Source: Aestuariibaculum sp. M13
GTDB taxonomy: Bacteria > Bacteroidota > Bacteroidia > Flavobacteriales > Flavobacteriaceae
DNA length: 64,000 nt
Direction of reading: 5' to 3'
Assembly (NCBI RefSeq): GCF_024723255.1
Contig: NZ_JANIAC010000002.1
Span: 1-64,000 of the forward strand
Part shown: one piece after another, positions 43,478-52,087 of the stretch
How the letters are laid out: the number at the start of each line of letters is the position of its first letter
Numbering within the stretch: the stretch's first letter is position 1
Position numbers and translations under genes: made by a program
Notes under the pieces: generated by a model
What the model was told of the DNA's origin: nothing
Database searches by the model: none
The model's input: the letters and a program-made list of their open reading frames with translations, nothing else

Positions 43478-44413
43478 ATGAAATTAGAAAAAAATAAAAT
43501 GGTATTTGCTGGCATCATTCTTTGTGTCCTGCTGTTTATTGGCGGATATGGAATCATGCTTAAGGAAAAGGATAAGGCCCCTGAAATGAATACGAATCAA
43601 ATATTATTGCCTGATCTCAACGATGACAAAAAACAATATGAATCTAAACTAGAAGCCATAAATGACTTAAAAGAAGTCAAACAGACCAATGCTCCCAGTA
43701 TCTATGATGAGCGATATCTGGACTCTTTAGGCGTTTATGATACAGGTTATATCGACAAGCAAAAATTAAAAATAGTTGATAGTATCTATAGAAATAGTAG
43801 AATCTATTATACTGATGATCCTGAAATAAGAAGAAATCAGGGAAAAAGGAGTTTGCCAGTAGCGGAATCCAAAACGATTATTCCTGAAGTACAATCAGAT
43901 AAAATAATAGAAGAAGAAACAGATGCTAAAACTTTGGCACTGGAACATCAACTTTTTTTTGCTTCAAACCCTCAAGGCGTTGTTTCTGGAGCTTATGACA
44001 AATACATTCCGGTGGTTGTTGACGGGACTCAAACTGTGAAAGCCAACTACAGAATAAAAATGCGGCTTTTAGAAGATACTGAAATCAATGGCAGAATATT
44101 TCCTAAACATACGGAAGTGTATGGCTTTATAGATTTTAAACCCAATAGAACGATTATCGATATCAGTAACCTGAATCACTATCCTATTAAACTAAAGGCT
44201 TATGACTGGACTGATGGCAATGAAGGTATTTATGTGAAAAATAGTTTTAGAGGTGAGGCCACCACCGAAGTTATCGGTGATGTCGTTCAGGATATCAATA
44301 TCGCTGGGCTACCTCAAATAGGAGGAGTGAAGGGGATTTTTCAGAGACATAACAGGAGTATTAAAGTTACGGTATTGGATAATTATAAACTATACCTCAA
44401 AATAGATCAATAA
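43478..44413 (+). CDS. traM: Conjugation protein TraM (VirB10-like)
   Basis: A 311-residue protein with one TM helix (about 8-26), a long charged linker (about 30-150), and a C-terminal domain (about 170-311: IPVVVDGTQTVKANYRIKMRLLED) typical of TraM. I use the ATG at 43478 rather than the TTG at 43460, because TM1 then starts at the normal distance. It spans the periplasm, linking inner and outer membrane parts. Confidence 0.87.
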   Translation: MKLEKNKMVFAGIILCVLLFIGGYGIMLKEKDKAPEMNTNQILLPDLNDDKKQYESKLEAINDLKEVKQTNAPSIYDERYLDSLGVYDTGYIDKQKLKIVDSIYRNSRIYYTDDPEIRRNQGKRSLPVAESKTIIPEVQSDKIIEEETDAKTLALEHQLFFASNPQGVVSGAYDKYIPVVVDGTQTVKANYRIKMRLLEDTEINGRIFPKHTEVYGFIDFKPNRTIIDISNLNHYPIKLKAYDWTDGNEGIYVKNSFRGEATTEVIGDVVQDINIAGLPQIGGVKGIFQRHNRSIKVTVLDNYKLYLKIDQ

Positions 44414-44430
44414 CCCTAAAACAATTCATT

Positions 44431-45228
44431 ATGAGAATTTTAAATATGATAGCCATACCATTTTTAATGAGCTTAACTTTAAACGCACAACACTTAAAGC
44501 CTTTGGATACGATTTATGCCAATGATAAAATGAATGTGGCGTTATTTTTTCCAGATTATATTCGTCAGGGAATAACTGGATCGGAGGATTTTGTATTTAC
44601 CTATAACAGGGAAAAGAAACAGTACTTTGGATTATTACAAGCAAGACCAGGACATCAAAGCAACCTCTTAGCTGTTACTGATAATGGGCAGGTGTATTCT
44701 TATATTGTTAAGTATAAAGATTCCATAACAAGGCTCAATTATTTTGTGTCTGAATCAGAAAGTATCGGAAATGAAATTCCTGAAATACCGATTAAGGAAA
44801 GTATTATTAATGAAGATTCTTTAACGATTAAAAAGCATCAGTATTATGAAAGGTTCAGCCAGTATCTTTTAGGACAGGATTATTTTGCCGAGCGTACCAA
44901 ACGTAAAAAGGGAGTTGTTTTAAAACTTTTAGAAACCAGATATCAAAATAATGAGGTTTATTTAGTATTTGACATTAAAAATAAGTCAGAGATTGATTTT
45001 GAAATAGATTATCTAAAGGTGTATAGGGTATCATCGAACAAGAAAAGAAAAGCATCCTATCAGCAATTGGAACTTGATGTTATTTATAAATGTGAATTTC
45101 CTAAAAAAGTAGTTATTGGTAATTCACAAATGTTTGTTTATGTGTTAACTAAGTTTTCAATGGGAGATAATGAAAGATTGGAAATTAGTATTTTGGAGAA
45201 AAATGGAAATAGAAAAATAGCATTATAA
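44431..45228 (+). CDS. traN: Conjugation protein TraN (VirB9-like)
   Basis: A 265-residue exported protein with a signal peptide (ending LTLNAQ20) and a beta-rich body (YANDKMNVALFFPDYIRQGITGSEDFVF) typical of TraN, the outer-membrane-associated partner of TraM. It is the last intact tra gene here: TraO, TraP and TraQ do not follow. A decayed second copy of its 3' end lies 0.7 kb downstream. Confidence 0.88.
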   Translation: MRILNMIAIPFLMSLTLNAQHLKPLDTIYANDKMNVALFFPDYIRQGITGSEDFVFTYNREKKQYFGLLQARPGHQSNLLAVTDNGQVYSYIVKYKDSITRLNYFVSESESIGNEIPEIPIKESIINEDSLTIKKHQYYERFSQYLLGQDYFAERTKRKKGVVLKLLETRYQNNEVYLVFDIKNKSEIDFEIDYLKVYRVSSNKKRKASYQQLELDVIYKCEFPKKVVIGNSQMFVYVLTKFSMGDNERLEISILEKNGNRKIAL

Positions 45229-45363
45229 ATTTATTTTTTAAGTTAAAACTGTCCTTACATCGATTATACTGGTCTCAGAAGGTTTTATTTCATTTTAAGT
45301 TTATAATTTATTCTCTAAAAGGTAAGAATAATCATTATATTCATAATTCAAAAAACACAAAAT

Positions 45364-45732
45364 ATGGCTTTAACAGATTTTTTTAGGATAAATTTTCCAT
45401 ATGGAATGAAGAAAAATAGTAAAGGAGAATGGTTTGTTTTTAATCGCGAGTATGTACCAATTGGTTTTAATACTGAAGTATTTAAAAAGAATAATATAAA
45501 TAGAGACACTCCGCATGGTGATTTACCAATTTATGCAAAGTATAAAAAGCTGACTGATTCAGTTATTTTAGAAATTGTGGAAGAAGAAACTAATGTTAAA
45601 AGAAATAAACAAGGTGAAATTGAAACCGTTTGGTTTTATAATGATGAAACTAACCCCAGAACAAATCCAGTGTATTGGGACTTGTATTTTTATATAATTA
45701 TGGAGCTTTCTAAGTTAGAAATTGCACAATAA
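45364..45732 (+). CDS. Hypothetical protein at the right side of the ICE (122 aa)
   Basis: An intact, soluble, aromatic-rich protein with no signal peptide (GEWFVFNREYVPIGFNTE; PHGDLPIYAKYKKL). Its composition is protein-like and the frame is clear of stops. No family is recognised with confidence. It lies between traN and the traN remnant, so it is probably ICE cargo or an ICE-edge gene. Confidence 0.65.
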   Translation: MALTDFFRINFPYGMKKNSKGEWFVFNREYVPIGFNTEVFKKNNINRDTPHGDLPIYAKYKKLTDSVILEIVEEETNVKRNKQGEIETVWFYNDETNPRTNPVYWDLYFYIIMELSKLEIAQ

Positions 45733-46134
45733 CAAATGAATTTTAATTTGCTATAGGGCTTTGCTTGGATAAGTGTGGAATTGTTGATTGTATCATGGTT
45801 TATTATAGCCATGTTTCATATTACGATCATTCACATCCTAATGAAATTTAGATTGAAATTCAAGATCTTTTTCAGTTTGTATAGTATTATTTATAAATGT
45901 GATTTAATTTAAAAGGTTGGAATTGGGGATTCTGCCAAGTTTGTTTATGTACAATCTAAGTTTTCATTTGCATACAATGATAGAATGGAATTCGAGTTGT
46001 TAGAATAAAGAAATAGAAAAGAGTTAATTGAACGAAATTTTATCGAAGTTGTTGTAGATGTTTAGATTTATTAAATAAAAATATTTAATAGAAAAGCCTT
46101 AATTTTTCTAATGTAACTCCATTAAATTGATTTT
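45733..46134. other. Region with the traN remnant, right boundary of the ICE
   Basis: Besides the remnant (45883-46065) nothing coding is seen. A short dyad CATGG...CCATG lies around 45795-45813. The last 70 bp are very AT-rich and lead to the LytTR gene. This is the most likely place for the right end of the element. Confidence 0.45.
45883..46065 (+). pseudogene. Decayed 3' end of a second traN
   Basis: Reading 45883-46065 in one frame gives IIYKCDLI, stop, KVGIGDSAKFVYVQSKFSF, then AYNDRMEFELLE, stop, RNRKEL. The intact TraN ends VIYKCEFPKKVVIGNSQMFV and YVLTKFSMGDNERLEISILE. The same order of matching residues with two in-frame stops shows a degenerate copy. It indicates an older related element or a partial duplication at this end. 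Confidence 0.8.
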
Positions 46135-46893
46135 TTGTGCGTCTGTAATTTTACAAACCAAAAGGTAATCGATTTGTATAATTATTTTATTGTAGATAGT
46201 AAGGAGAGTTTACTAAATAACTATTTAGTAAAGCAGTTGGAAGAATTATCAGGCTTTAATTGTATTGGAGTTTCAAATGATTATAATCAATTAATGAATA
46301 TGATTCTTAAGGAATCACCGGATATCATTTTCATAAATATTGATATAGAAAATTTTAATGCATTTGATCTAAAGAAAGAGGTAAATGAATATTTAAATAC
46401 CAGACCAGAGTTTATCGCCATGTCAAGATCTAAGGAGAAAGCTTATGAATCAATAAAAGCTGGTTTTTTTGATTATTTGTTATTACCCATGGAAGATTTA
46501 GATTTAAGAAAATCAGTACTTAGATTTAAAAAAAAACGCCCTAAAAAGGCAATTAACACAATATGTCTGAAATCGTATAAAGATTACAGGTATTTAAATG
46601 TGGAAGAAATCCTTTTTTTAAGAGGAGATAATAATACAACAGACTTTTATATGGAGGATGGAAGTGTTATCAACTCATTTAAAACCCTGAAGACTTACGA
46701 ATCTATCTTACCACAGAATTTTTTCAGGGTTCATAAAAGTTATATTGTGAATACTAACTTTGTTTCTAGAATTAATTATGGAGATTCTAAATGCACACTT
46801 AAAAAAATCAATAAAAATGTACCATTTACCCGTTTTTACAAAAATAATGTAGAACAAATGGTAAACAATTTAGCTCCTAGTTTAGCAGTGTAA
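46135..46893 (+). CDS. LytTR-family regulator with a degenerate receiver
   Basis: About 250 residues. The N-terminal part (about 14-130) has the receiver fold, but the position of the phosphoacceptor Asp is Asn68 (DIIFINIDIENFNAF, aligned with DLIFLDINMP), and the acidic pair near the start is reduced to VDS. The C-terminal part (about 145-245) is a LytTR DNA-binding domain (EILFLRGDNNTTDFYMEDG; FFRVHKSYIVNTNFV). No ATG is available early in the frame, so a TTG at 46135 or a later TTG must be used. It is probably a phosphorylation-independent regulator. Confidence 0.8.
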   Translation: MCVCNFTNQKVIDLYNYFIVDSKESLLNNYLVKQLEELSGFNCIGVSNDYNQLMNMILKESPDIIFINIDIENFNAFDLKKEVNEYLNTRPEFIAMSRSKEKAYESIKAGFFDYLLLPMEDLDLRKSVLRFKKKRPKKAINTICLKSYKDYRYLNVEEILFLRGDNNTTDFYMEDGSVINSFKTLKTYESILPQNFFRVHKSYIVNTNFVSRINYGDSKCTLKKINKNVPFTRFYKNNVEQMVNNLAPSLAV

Positions 46894-47127
46894 ATTGTTG
46901 TTTTCTCTCCAAACCTTGCATGTTTCTCTTAGAGGTATAGCTTTTACTAAATACGCTTTTAAAAGTTTCTACTGTTGTTTTTTACAGTATACATTTGCCT
47001 TCAATAAAGAATTCTTTTACTGATTATCAATACACTAAAAAACGTGTTTTGACTCAGTTTCATGCGCGCATTTCGAGTTTCAGCTAGCATCTGGCTCATA
47101 CCTATTGTCTAATTAAAACGAAATGCA

Positions 47128-47289
47128 ATGCTATTAAAGCGTACCTTTTTTTGGGGAATTATAATATTCTCAAATATTTTATTATCCTGTACAAAACAAG
47201 ATATAGATCAGGATGACACATTAATTACTGAATTTGATGTTCATGCAACTGACCCAGATGATAAACCTATAACACCGCCAAATGATTAA
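47128..47289 (+). CDS. Small lipoprotein (53 aa)
   Basis: A short frame with a lipoprotein signal peptide (IILSNILLSC-like, Cys21) and a 32-residue acidic tail ending ITPPND. It has its own strong terminator 10 bp after the stop and lies 162 bp before a TPR histidine kinase. Small acidic lipoproteins or peptides of this kind next to TPR kinases may be ligands or periplasmic partners, but nothing proves that here. Confidence 0.65.
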   Translation: MLLKRTFFWGIIIFSNILLSCTKQDIDQDDTLITEFDVHATDPDDKPITPPND

Positions 47290-47299
47290 TTATTTTACC

Positions 47300-47330
47300 A
47301 AGGCCCTAAAAATTTAGGGCCTTGATTTTT
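47300..47330 (+). terminator. Strong rho-independent terminator
   Basis: Perfect 11-bp stem AAGGCCCTAAA (47300-47310) and TTTAGGGCCTT (47313-47323), then GATTTTT. It ends the small lipoprotein gene. Confidence 0.88.
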
Positions 47331-47450
47331 ATGTGGGACTATTTAAGTGTATTACTTAATAATGTGTGAAAAATTGGTTGTAATATGTTGTTGATATTCA
47401 CTATGTAAAGGTTATAATTATCTTAAATCTCATCCTATTTACATTTTATA

Positions 47451-49517
47451 ATGTTTTTTTTGCAAAAAAAACTAGGTTCTTTGAAATTAAATCGAAATAA
47501 AATATTTTACAAAATTGGCCTTTCAATACTAATAGCTGTATTCCTTATTTCTTGCCATTCCAAAAATAATGTTAGTAAACAAGTCTTTGATCAAAAAGTG
47601 ATAGATAGCATATCTGTTTTGGTTAAAGAAGGTTTTGTTTTCACAGGATTGAATGAAGATAAAACTGAAATTTTAAACAATACTATTTCACTTATTGATA
47701 GAATTCAAAATGATACTTTGAGACTTAGGGTGCTTTCTAATATTAGTACGGAGGCTTTAAATTCCCAAAATGAGGTTTTATTTGACCGCTTAAATAAAAA
47801 AAGGCTTCAATTAGCAAAAACTTTAAAAGATACTGTGGAGGTAGGTGTTTCTTTCTTTGATTATGGAAGTTTTTACGCAACAAATGAGGTTTTTGATAGT
47901 GCTTACTTTAATTATCAACAAGCTAATAAGTGTTTTGAAAGTATAGACGATGACTATTGGTCGGGTAAAACTTTTTACAGTATGTCTTCGATTAAGAATG
48001 ACTTAATGGATTTTACGGGTAGCGAAAAACTTGCTTTTCAGGCAGTGAAGAAATTAGAAGGATTAAATAAAAATACATCTCTTTATCTGTGCTATAATCT
48101 TATTGGTATTAATTTTCAAAAACTAAATAAGTTTGAAAAGGCCTTATTTTATCATAATAAAGCTCTAAGAATATATTCAAAGATTAAAGATAAAGGAACT
48201 TATTCTGTCACCAGTTTAAATAATTTAGGTTTAGTTTACCATCAAAACGGAGATTATCAAAAGGCTATTGAATCTTTTCGTGAGGCATTACAGTTTGATG
48301 GGCTAAGAGAGGTAAATGTTAGGTTATATGCAAAATTATTAGATAATTTAGCTTACAGTCGTTTTAAGTTTGGTGATACTACAGGTCTTTTAAGAGATTT
48401 TGAAAAGGCCTTAACTATTAGAGATAGTATGAGTAATATATCTGGGATTGTAATTAGTAAACTACATCTGGCTGAATATTATGAATCAAATTATAAGCTT
48501 GATATGGCAATAATCAATGCTAAGGAAGCTATTGAGCTAGCAAAATCAGTTAATAACTATAAAGATGAATTAGCTGGTCTTAAGTTGCTTTCTGAATTCG
48601 ATAAAAAAAATGCCTCAAAATACCTTAAATCTTATATAGCTTTAAATGATAGACTACAGATTCATGAGAGATCCATAAGAAATAAGTTCACGAGAATAGA
48701 ATACGAAACAGATGAATATATTGAGGAGACAAATCGTTTAACGATTCAAAATATATTGATATCTGTAATTGGGAGTACAATAATTGTAATCCTGATTTTA
48801 TTTTATTTATTTCACAGGCAGAAGGCTAGAAATGAAGCCCTTCGACTAGAGCAAGATCAGCAAAAGGCAAATGAAGAGATATATTCTCTAATGATGAAAC
48901 AACAGATTAAATTGGAGGAGGGTAGAAGAGAGGAAAGAGATAGGATTTCAGAGGAGTTGCATGATGGTGTTTTGGGAAGGCTTTTTGGTACAAGGGTTGG
49001 ATTGGGGTTTTTAGATTTAAGCGGGAAAGAAGAGGATGTGAAGGATTTCAGTGCATATGTGAATGAATTACATGTGCTTGAGAATGAAATCAGGGATATA
49101 TCACATGCCCTTAAAAATAGTATATTGAAATCAGAAAGTAGTTTTTTTTCTGTAGTAGAGGATTATATAACTAATTTGAGTAAGTCACATAGATTTCATT
49201 TTGAAATAAAAGAGGATAAAAATATTCTATGGGGTGATGTTGATGCTAAAGTTAAAGTAACTTTGTATCGTATTATTCAGGAAGCCATTCAAAATATCAT
49301 AAAGCATGCTCAAGCCAATAATATAGTTATTGAATTTTGTTTTAAAAATGATAAGTTAATATTGAAGGTTAAAGATGATGGGATTGGGTTTGATAATACA
49401 AAAATGAAACAGGGAATAGGATTAAAAAATATGCAGTCTAGAGTGAATAAATTTAATGGTTCGATTGATATTTTTACAAAACATAAAGGAGGAACATTAA
49501 TAACTGTTGAAATTTAA
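47451..49517 (+). CDS. TPR-containing sensor histidine kinase (HisKA_3 type)
   Basis: A 688-residue membrane kinase. It has a lipoprotein-like or TM start (VFLISCHS near 32), a periplasmic TPR region (about 60-400: for example LYHQNGDYQKAIESFREALQFDG-type repeats), a TM helix (about 430-453), a short coiled coil, the HisKA_3 dimerisation part with the phosphorylated His in SEELHDGVLG, and a HATPase domain with N box EAIQNIIKHAQ, G1 DDGIGFD and G2 GIGLKNM. Seven bases separate it from the response regulator after it, so they form a two-component pair. Confidence 0.92.
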   Translation: MFFLQKKLGSLKLNRNKIFYKIGLSILIAVFLISCHSKNNVSKQVFDQKVIDSISVLVKEGFVFTGLNEDKTEILNNTISLIDRIQNDTLRLRVLSNISTEALNSQNEVLFDRLNKKRLQLAKTLKDTVEVGVSFFDYGSFYATNEVFDSAYFNYQQANKCFESIDDDYWSGKTFYSMSSIKNDLMDFTGSEKLAFQAVKKLEGLNKNTSLYLCYNLIGINFQKLNKFEKALFYHNKALRIYSKIKDKGTYSVTSLNNLGLVYHQNGDYQKAIESFREALQFDGLREVNVRLYAKLLDNLAYSRFKFGDTTGLLRDFEKALTIRDSMSNISGIVISKLHLAEYYESNYKLDMAIINAKEAIELAKSVNNYKDELAGLKLLSEFDKKNASKYLKSYIALNDRLQIHERSIRNKFTRIEYETDEYIEETNRLTIQNILISVIGSTIIVILILFYLFHRQKARNEALRLEQDQQKANEEIYSLMMKQQIKLEEGRREERDRISEELHDGVLGRLFGTRVGLGFLDLSGKEEDVKDFSAYVNELHVLENEIRDISHALKNSILKSESSFFSVVEDYITNLSKSHRFHFEIKEDKNILWGDVDAKVKVTLYRIIQEAIQNIIKHAQANNIVIEFCFKNDKLILKVKDDGIGFDNTKMKQGIGLKNMQSRVNKFNGSIDIFTKHKGGTLITVEI

Positions 49518-49524
49518 TAAAAGA

Positions 49525-50202
49525 ATGAAGAAGATTTTTAATGTGTTAGTAGTAGATGATCATCCACTTATTGTTAAGGCTTACCAGAAGGCTCTTGAAC
49601 ACGTGAGTGAGGAGAATTTGAATTGTCATTTTAATTTTGAATCGGCAAATGATTGTGATACGGCAGTTATTAAAATAGAGCAAGCTTTGATACAGGATGG
49701 TTTTGATTTGGTGTTTTTAGATATAAGCCTTCCTCCAACAAAAGATGGGAAAATGATCTCAGGAGAAGAATTAGGAGTTCGGTTAAGACAAGCTTTTCCT
49801 GAAGTAAAAATAATTGTCTCCACATCACATAACAAAAACATTCGTTTAAATAGTATTTTTAAAAGTCTAGATCCGGAAGGGTTTTTGATAAAGAATGATT
49901 TAACTTCCGAGGTTTTAGTTGAAGCTATTAATACAATCATGACAGATCCTCCTTATTACAGTAAAACTGTATTGAAATTTTTGAGAAAAACGTCTTCAAA
50001 TGACTTTGTATTAGATAAAGTCGATAGACAGCTCTTGTATGAAATTTCACGAGGAACAAAAATGAAAGAATTACCAGATATATTAATGTTGTCCATTGCT
50101 GCGGTGGAGCGAAGAAAAAGAATTTTGAAGGAGGTTTTTAATGTGGAAGACAAAGGAGATCGAGAACTTATTCAAGCTGCTGAAAATGCTGGTTTTATAT
50201 AA
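49525..50202 (+). CDS. Response regulator, NarL/LuxR-like (partner of the TPR kinase)
   Basis: About 225 residues from the ATG at 49525 (the TTG at 49507 would overlap the kinase gene). The receiver has VVDDHPL, phosphoacceptor Asp in VFLDISLPP, Ser/Thr in VSTSHN, and Lys in FLIKND. The C-terminal HTH ends with AAVERRKRILKEVF...DRELIQAAENAGFI. The loop PPTKDGKMISGEELG is shared with the regulators at 4.1 and 56.6 kb. It is convergent with the secretion operon and may control it. Confidence 0.9.
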   Translation: MKKIFNVLVVDDHPLIVKAYQKALEHVSEENLNCHFNFESANDCDTAVIKIEQALIQDGFDLVFLDISLPPTKDGKMISGEELGVRLRQAFPEVKIIVSTSHNKNIRLNSIFKSLDPEGFLIKNDLTSEVLVEAINTIMTDPPYYSKTVLKFLRKTSSNDFVLDKVDRQLLYEISRGTKMKELPDILMLSIAAVERRKRILKEVFNVEDKGDRELIQAAENAGFI

Positions 50203-50207
50203 AATAA

Positions 50208-50260
50208 AACGCTCTAATTAATTAAAATTAAAGCGTTGTGGTCATTCTTTTTTCTCTCAA
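50208..50260. terminator. Terminator between convergent units
   Basis: AACGCTCTAATT (50208-50219) pairs with AATTAAAGCGTT (50226-50237) with one mismatch, followed after a few bases by TTTTTTC. It lies 5 bp after the response regulator. Confidence 0.6.
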
Positions 50261-50382
50261 GTTAAAGAATTAATAGCGATACAAATTTAACTTGTTTATC
50301 GAAATTTAGAATAAGGTTTTTCATTAGTTATTTTAAGGTGTTTTTTTTGCATATTGAGTTTTATCTAAGCGAGCTTATAAGT

Positions 50383-50889
50383 TTATCCATAGCTTTTAAG
50401 AAGAATCTGAGCTTGAAGGTACTGTTTTGAAGTTTTGAAATTGGTTTTCTTTTCAAAATGAAGATTAATGATTTCTCCAAATTTGGTTTCTTGTTCTAGT
50501 ATATATATTAGCTTTATTATAGAATTGTAAGATCCTTCGAGTGTAAATTGATATGTGTTTATTATTAAATCATTTGATGGAACAGTATGAGGCTCAATAA
50601 AATTTATAACTTTTAAATCTGTACTATCAGCATAAGTATTGATGGTTTGTAGTAGGTTATTTTGAATAGAGCCTTTATTTAATCTGTATTTACTTAAAAT
50701 GGAATCAAAATAAACTTGCTTTTGTTTTAAAATTTGCATTTGTCTGGGTGTATCTTCTAGAAGGACAGATGTATTTTTTAATGAATTAAACTCCTGCCTG
50801 ATGGCAATCGTTTTAGAGATCGCTAGTTTATATGCTAGTACTAAGGTTAAGATAAAACCAACAATTAACCATATACTTTTAGTTTTCAT
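50383..50889 (-). CDS. PilO/GspM-like secretion protein
   Basis: A 168-residue protein with one TM helix (about 7-25), a coiled coil (about 30-75) and a C-terminal ferredoxin-like part (TYQFTLEGSYNSIIKLIYILEQE), the layout of PilO/GspM proteins. It overlaps the GspL-like gene by 11 bp and is the last gene of the operon. It should form a heterodimer with that protein in the inner membrane. Confidence 0.75.
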   Translation of the reverse strand: MKTKSIWLIVGFILTLVLAYKLAISKTIAIRQEFNSLKNTSVLLEDTPRQMQILKQKQVYFDSILSKYRLNKGSIQNNLLQTINTYADSTDLKVINFIEPHTVPSNDLIINTYQFTLEGSYNSIIKLIYILEQETKFGEIINLHFEKKTNFKTSKQYLQAQILLKSYG

Positions 50890-52087
50890 GCTTTAAATAT
50901 ATTTTTAAACTAAATTCCGATTGAGATGATGATACATTAGAAAAATTTAAAATTTCTATTTTTTGTATCCATTCTAGCTTTTCAAGCTCATTAATCCACA
51001 AAGGAAAAGACTCATTATTTGAAGATTCTCCTGAGATTAATATAGTATTTTCATTAATTTCAATAGGTTGGGATGCTTTTATTCGTTTTTCCAAAGGATG
51101 ATAGTTCAGTTCTGTTAACAAAATAAAATCAGGCGATTTCTGAACGATTTTATTTATATAAAATGAACTTCTAGAGGAACTTATTTTAAGCATGTCATCT
51201 GCTTTTTTTTGCAATCTACCAACATCTTCTTGTAAAGCTTGAATATTTTGTTTTGTAGTTTGATGGATTTGAGTTTCTTCTTTTAACAAATTAACTCGTT
51301 CAAAATAATGGTTAAAAACAAAAAAATTAATTAATAAAATCGATAGTATAAAAACTCCTGAAAACTTTAGAAATTCTTTAAAAAACCTTGATTCTACATA
51401 ATTTTTATGCAGGGATTGAATTAGAGGTTGGAGGTTGTGTTGTGGTTTAAAATGATTTAAAACAGAATTTAGTGCTCCAGAAATTGATAATATATAATTG
51501 CTATTCGATTGGATTCCATTAATATCGTAAAATTCCTCAGAATCGTTTTTTGTTTTTTCAATTGTGACAATTGTTTGGTTGTAGCATGAGATTTTAGAGT
51601 TTGAAGTATATATATAATCTGCGTTAATAAAATTCGATAAGCTTTCAATTGCCAAGTTTCCCAGAGAAATCCGAGTTATATTTATGTTGAAATTGGCATA
51701 TTCGGAAATTAATCCAGCAACATGTTGTTTTCGACATATACTTATAAAATGATTGGAGTCTTGACTCACTATTTCATAATAAAACTCATCTATATTGATG
51801 TTTGGGAAAGCTTCATAAACTAAATTTAAGGGTTCATGTTTGTTGTTATTTAGTCTTTTAGTAAGTACATTTTCGTTATTAATAATGATTGAGGCATGTT
51901 GATGGTTACTTACTTTTGTGGATAGTTTCTCAATAGAGGTTGCATTAAACTGTGATTTTATTTGTAATTCACTTTTGTGCTTTTTTAAAATTGTGGCGTA
52001 TATAATGTTTTGTCCATTTTGTGAACTATGCTCAATGCCACAAAATATATTGCCATACTTTAAATATGTTTCAAGTTTCCTTATCAT
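50879..52087 (-). CDS. PilM-PilN/GspL-like secretion protein
   Basis: A 402-residue protein with an N-terminal actin-like cytoplasmic part (about 1-220), a TM helix (about 240-260) and a periplasmic coiled coil plus small domain (about 265-402). This is the layout of GspL, equivalent to PilM fused to PilN. It links the ATPase to the periplasmic platform. It begins at an ATG that overlaps the secretin stop by one base. Confidence 0.75.
   Translation of the reverse strand: MIRKLETYLKYGNIFCGIEHSSQNGQNIIYATILKKHKSELQIKSQFNATSIEKLSTKVSNHQHASIIINNENVLTKRLNNNKHEPLNLVYEAFPNINIDEFYYEIVSQDSNHFISICRKQHVAGLISEYANFNINITRISLGNLAIESLSNFINADYIYTSNSKISCYNQTIVTIEKTKNDSEEFYDINGIQSNSNYILSISGALNSVLNHFKPQHNLQPLIQSLHKNYVESRFFKEFLKFSGVFILSILLINFFVFNHYFERVNLLKEETQIHQTTKQNIQALQEDVGRLQKKADDMLKISSSRSSFYINKIVQKSPDFILLTELNYHPLEKRIKASQPIEINENTILISGESSNNESFPLWINELEKLEWIQKIEILNFSNVSSSQSEFSLKIYLKHEN

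Larger units (their letters stand above)
2204..45228 (+). mobile_element. Integrative conjugative element (CTnDOT-like core, minimum extent)
   Basis: The interval from the integrase to traN contains a complete set of integration (int), excision control (rteC, xis-like), mobilisation (candidate oriT, BfmA-like, relaxase, coupling protein, ssb, radC-like) and mating-channel genes (traE to traN), with two cargo blocks. The real ends are not defined: the left end is probably in 1729-2203 and the right end between 45.7 and 46.1 kb, after the traN remnant. No attachment repeats were found by eye. Confidence 0.8.

Noticed and set aside
1729-46134. attL/attR direct repeats at the ICE ends
   Set aside because: I compared 1729-2203 with 45.2-47.1 kb by eye and found no convincing shared core, so no attachment site is reported.
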